14,179 bases of DNA from Defluviitaleaceae bacterium (GTDB lineage Bacteria > Bacillota > Clostridia > Lachnospirales > WRAX01): positions 1 through 14,179 of the forward strand of contig WQVB01000009.1 of assembly GCA_009781815.1 (NCBI GenBank), written 5' to 3'. Below are positions 12,597-14,179 of this stretch, one piece after another. Positions within the stretch are counted from its first letter, which is position 1, and every line of letters begins with the position of its first letter. Under the pieces are notes generated by a model, which searched no databases, was not told where the DNA came from, and saw nothing but the letters and a program-made list of their open reading frames with translations. The position numbers and the translations under genes were made by a program.

Positions 12597-12674
12597 CATT
12601 TTCAAGCTAAACAGCTATAAATAAAATAGCAATTGAAATAATAATTTAAAATAAACCAAATAAGGAGGTAAAAA

Positions 12675-14179
12675 ATGAAAACTTTTAAAGCGGATGCAAT
12701 TAGAAATGTGGCCATCTTAGGCCATACGGGTGTTGGCAAAACCACCATGACCGAAAGCATGCTACATCTAGCTGGGGTTACAACCCGCTTTGGCACGGTG
12801 AGTGAAGGCACCACCATAAGCGACCATGACCCAGAGGAGATTAAGAGAAAAAACTCCATATCATCTTCTATTATACCTATAGAGTGGAAGCACGGCAAAA
12901 TAAACTTTATCGACACACCAGGTTTTTTTGACTTTTATGGAGAGACCTATCAAGCCCTTAAAGTGGCTAACCTTGCCTTGATTGTTGTAAATGCCAAATC
13001 AGGCATAGAGGTAGGCACCGAGAAGGCGTGGGAGCTTGCCACAAAGGCAGGCTTACCAAAAATGATTTTCATAAACCATATGGATGATGAAAATGTAGAT
13101 TTTAAGCAGCTTATAGCTGATATGAAAGAAAAGTTTGGCAAGTGCATAGCCCCTACCCAGCTGCCTATATATGAGGGAGAAAAATTTACAGGTTATGTAA
13201 ACGTAATCAAGAAAGAAGGGCGTAAATATAGAGACACAGGCGTAGAAACTTGCCAAATACCTGAGAGCCTTGAAGAAGAAACAGAGAGGCTTAACCACAT
13301 GTTGCAAGAAGCCGTAGCAGAGACGGACGACGCCCTGATGGAGAAGTTTTTTGCTGAAGAAGAATTTACAAGAGATGAGATATATAGAGGCCTTGAAAAA
13401 GGCATAACCGCAGGCACAACCACCCCCGTCTTTTTAGGCTGTGCCACCCTTAGCTGCGGCATAGGCGTATTAATGGACAATATAAAAGACTTTTGCCCGC
13501 CTGCCTCTCAATTTGGTGATACAATTGAAGATGAAGCCCTAAACTATGATGCTGGCGGCCCATTTGCTGCATATGTTTTCAAAACGGTGGCAGATAACTT
13601 TGGCAAGCTTTCTATATTCAAAGTAATGTCAGGTACTTTGACTAAAGACACACCCATCTACAATGCAAATAAAGAGCAGGTTGAGAAAAATGGAGGTATC
13701 TTCATAATCCGTGGTAAAGAGCAAATCGCCGTAAACGAGCTTAAAGCGGGGGATATTGGAGCCATTGCAAAGCTAGCACATACAAACACCTGCGACACCC
13801 TTTCAACAAAAGAAGCACCCTTTATGCTGCCTGCTATAGACTTCCCCAAGCCTTTTTATGCTCAGGGCATTGTGCCTAAAAATAAAGGGGATGAAGACAA
13901 GGTGTTGCAAGGGCTTTTAAGGTTTTTAGAAGAAGACAAAACCCTTAGCTTTAAAGTGGATGCTGAAACCAAACAGACCGTCTTAGCTGGCTTGGGGGAT
14001 AGCCACCTTGATGTGATAGTTAACAAAATGAAAAACCGCAACAAAATAGAGCTAGAGCTTACACCCCTTGTGGTTGCTTTTAGAGAGACTATAAGAGGCA
14101 AGGCCGATGTGCAAGGCCGCCACAAAAAGCAGTCTGGCGGGGCGGGGCAGTTTGGCGATGTTAAAATGCGTTTTGAGCC
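12675..14179 (+). CDS. Elongation factor G-like GTPase (partial, 3' end outside window)
   Basis: The first 501 residues of a translational-GTPase-family protein. G1 is GHTGVGKTT (16-24); G3 is DTPGFFDF (80-87), G4 is NHMD (134-137) and a G5-like CATLSCG lies near residue 273. Domain II begins around residue 300 (PFAAYVFKTV), domain III follows (TLSFKVDAET...LAGLGDSHLDV), and the window ends in domain IV (GRHKKQSGGAGQFGDV). Two G-domain residues differ from canonical EF-G: Phe84 where the catalytic His is expected, and His135 in place of Lys of NKxD. This fits the second EF-G-like group of Clostridia rather than the housekeeping fusA, and no tetracycline-protection signature is claimed. AAGGAGG lies 6-7 bases before the ATG. 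No ribosomal protein genes are near. Confidence 0.92.
   Translation, partial: MKTFKADAIRNVAILGHTGVGKTTMTESMLHLAGVTTRFGTVSEGTTISDHDPEEIKRKNSISSSIIPIEWKHGKINFIDTPGFFDFYGETYQALKVANLALIVVNAKSGIEVGTEKAWELATKAGLPKMIFINHMDDENVDFKQLIADMKEKFGKCIAPTQLPIYEGEKFTGYVNVIKKEGRKYRDTGVETCQIPESLEEETERLNHMLQEAVAETDDALMEKFFAEEEFTRDEIYRGLEKGITAGTTTPVFLGCATLSCGIGVLMDNIKDFCPPASQFGDTIEDEALNYDAGGPFAAYVFKTVADNFGKLSIFKVMSGTLTKDTPIYNANKEQVEKNGGIFIIRGKEQIAVNELKAGDIGAIAKLAHTNTCDTLSTKEAPFMLPAIDFPKPFYAQGIVPKNKGDEDKVLQGLLRFLEEDKTLSFKVDAETKQTVLAGLGDSHLDVIVNKMKNRNKIELELTPLVVAFRETIRGKADVQGRHKKQSGGAGQFGDVKMRFE

Noticed and set aside
12675..14179. Tetracycline ribosomal protection protein (TetM-like)
   Set aside because: The N-terminal motifs fit the EF-G-like group, and the C-terminal part that would decide is outside the window; no resistance context is visible.

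Overview
The window looks like a chromosomal segment of an anaerobic, amino-acid-fermenting Bacillota, probably of class Clostridia. The reasons are ptb and buk, a ferredoxin-linked 2-oxoacid oxidoreductase in place of a dehydrogenase complex, strong AGGAGG-type ribosome binding sites, and polA near coaE. The genus cannot be fixed from sequence alone. The coding part is ordinary; the intergenic part is crowded with hairpin-forming mobile repeats.

Layout. Positions 1-4300 carry coaE and polA on the minus strand, separated by about 800 bases of repeats and no gene. Positions 4700-9170 carry a plus-strand run: ptb, buk, a REP-associated tyrosine transposase (RAYT) with its REP repeats, a Leu/Val/Phe-type dehydrogenase, and a P-loop ATPase. 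After 450 bases of nested repeats, 9620-11420 holds a second plus-strand run: two or three very small ORFs (one a 44-residue lipoprotein), a two-span membrane protein, a 2x[4Fe-4S] ferredoxin subunit and VorB. From 11420 to 12660 there is no conventional gene. This stretch holds two diverged copies of a compact element that looks like a type I toxin-antitoxin locus, plus more repeats. The window ends inside an EF-G-like GTPase gene.

Metabolic logic. The dehydrogenase converts Val, Leu or Ile to branched 2-oxoacids. A ferredoxin oxidoreductase that includes VorB and the small ferredoxin subunit converts these to acyl-CoA and reduced ferredoxin. Ptb makes acyl phosphate and Buk makes ATP and the free branched-chain acid. 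The TPP-binding beta subunit, which normally lies next to VorB, is not in the window.

Most interesting signals. (1) At 11408-11751, a 41-residue single-span cationic peptide on the minus strand has a near-perfect sigma-70-type promoter, a long leader that folds over its own Shine-Dalgarno, and a perfect 14-nt complement between its 5' leader and 3' UTR. A convergent plus-strand RNA with its own promoter and intrinsic terminator overlaps its 3' half. A second copy at 12263-12486 keeps the antisense RNA but has a broken peptide gene. (2) The RAYT gene carries an inverted pair of its apparent own REP elements, in frame inside its coding sequence. (3) Several repeat families share one arm design, with stems that covary around a fixed CTTGA loop, and that loop appears to be a repeated landing site for smaller insertions.
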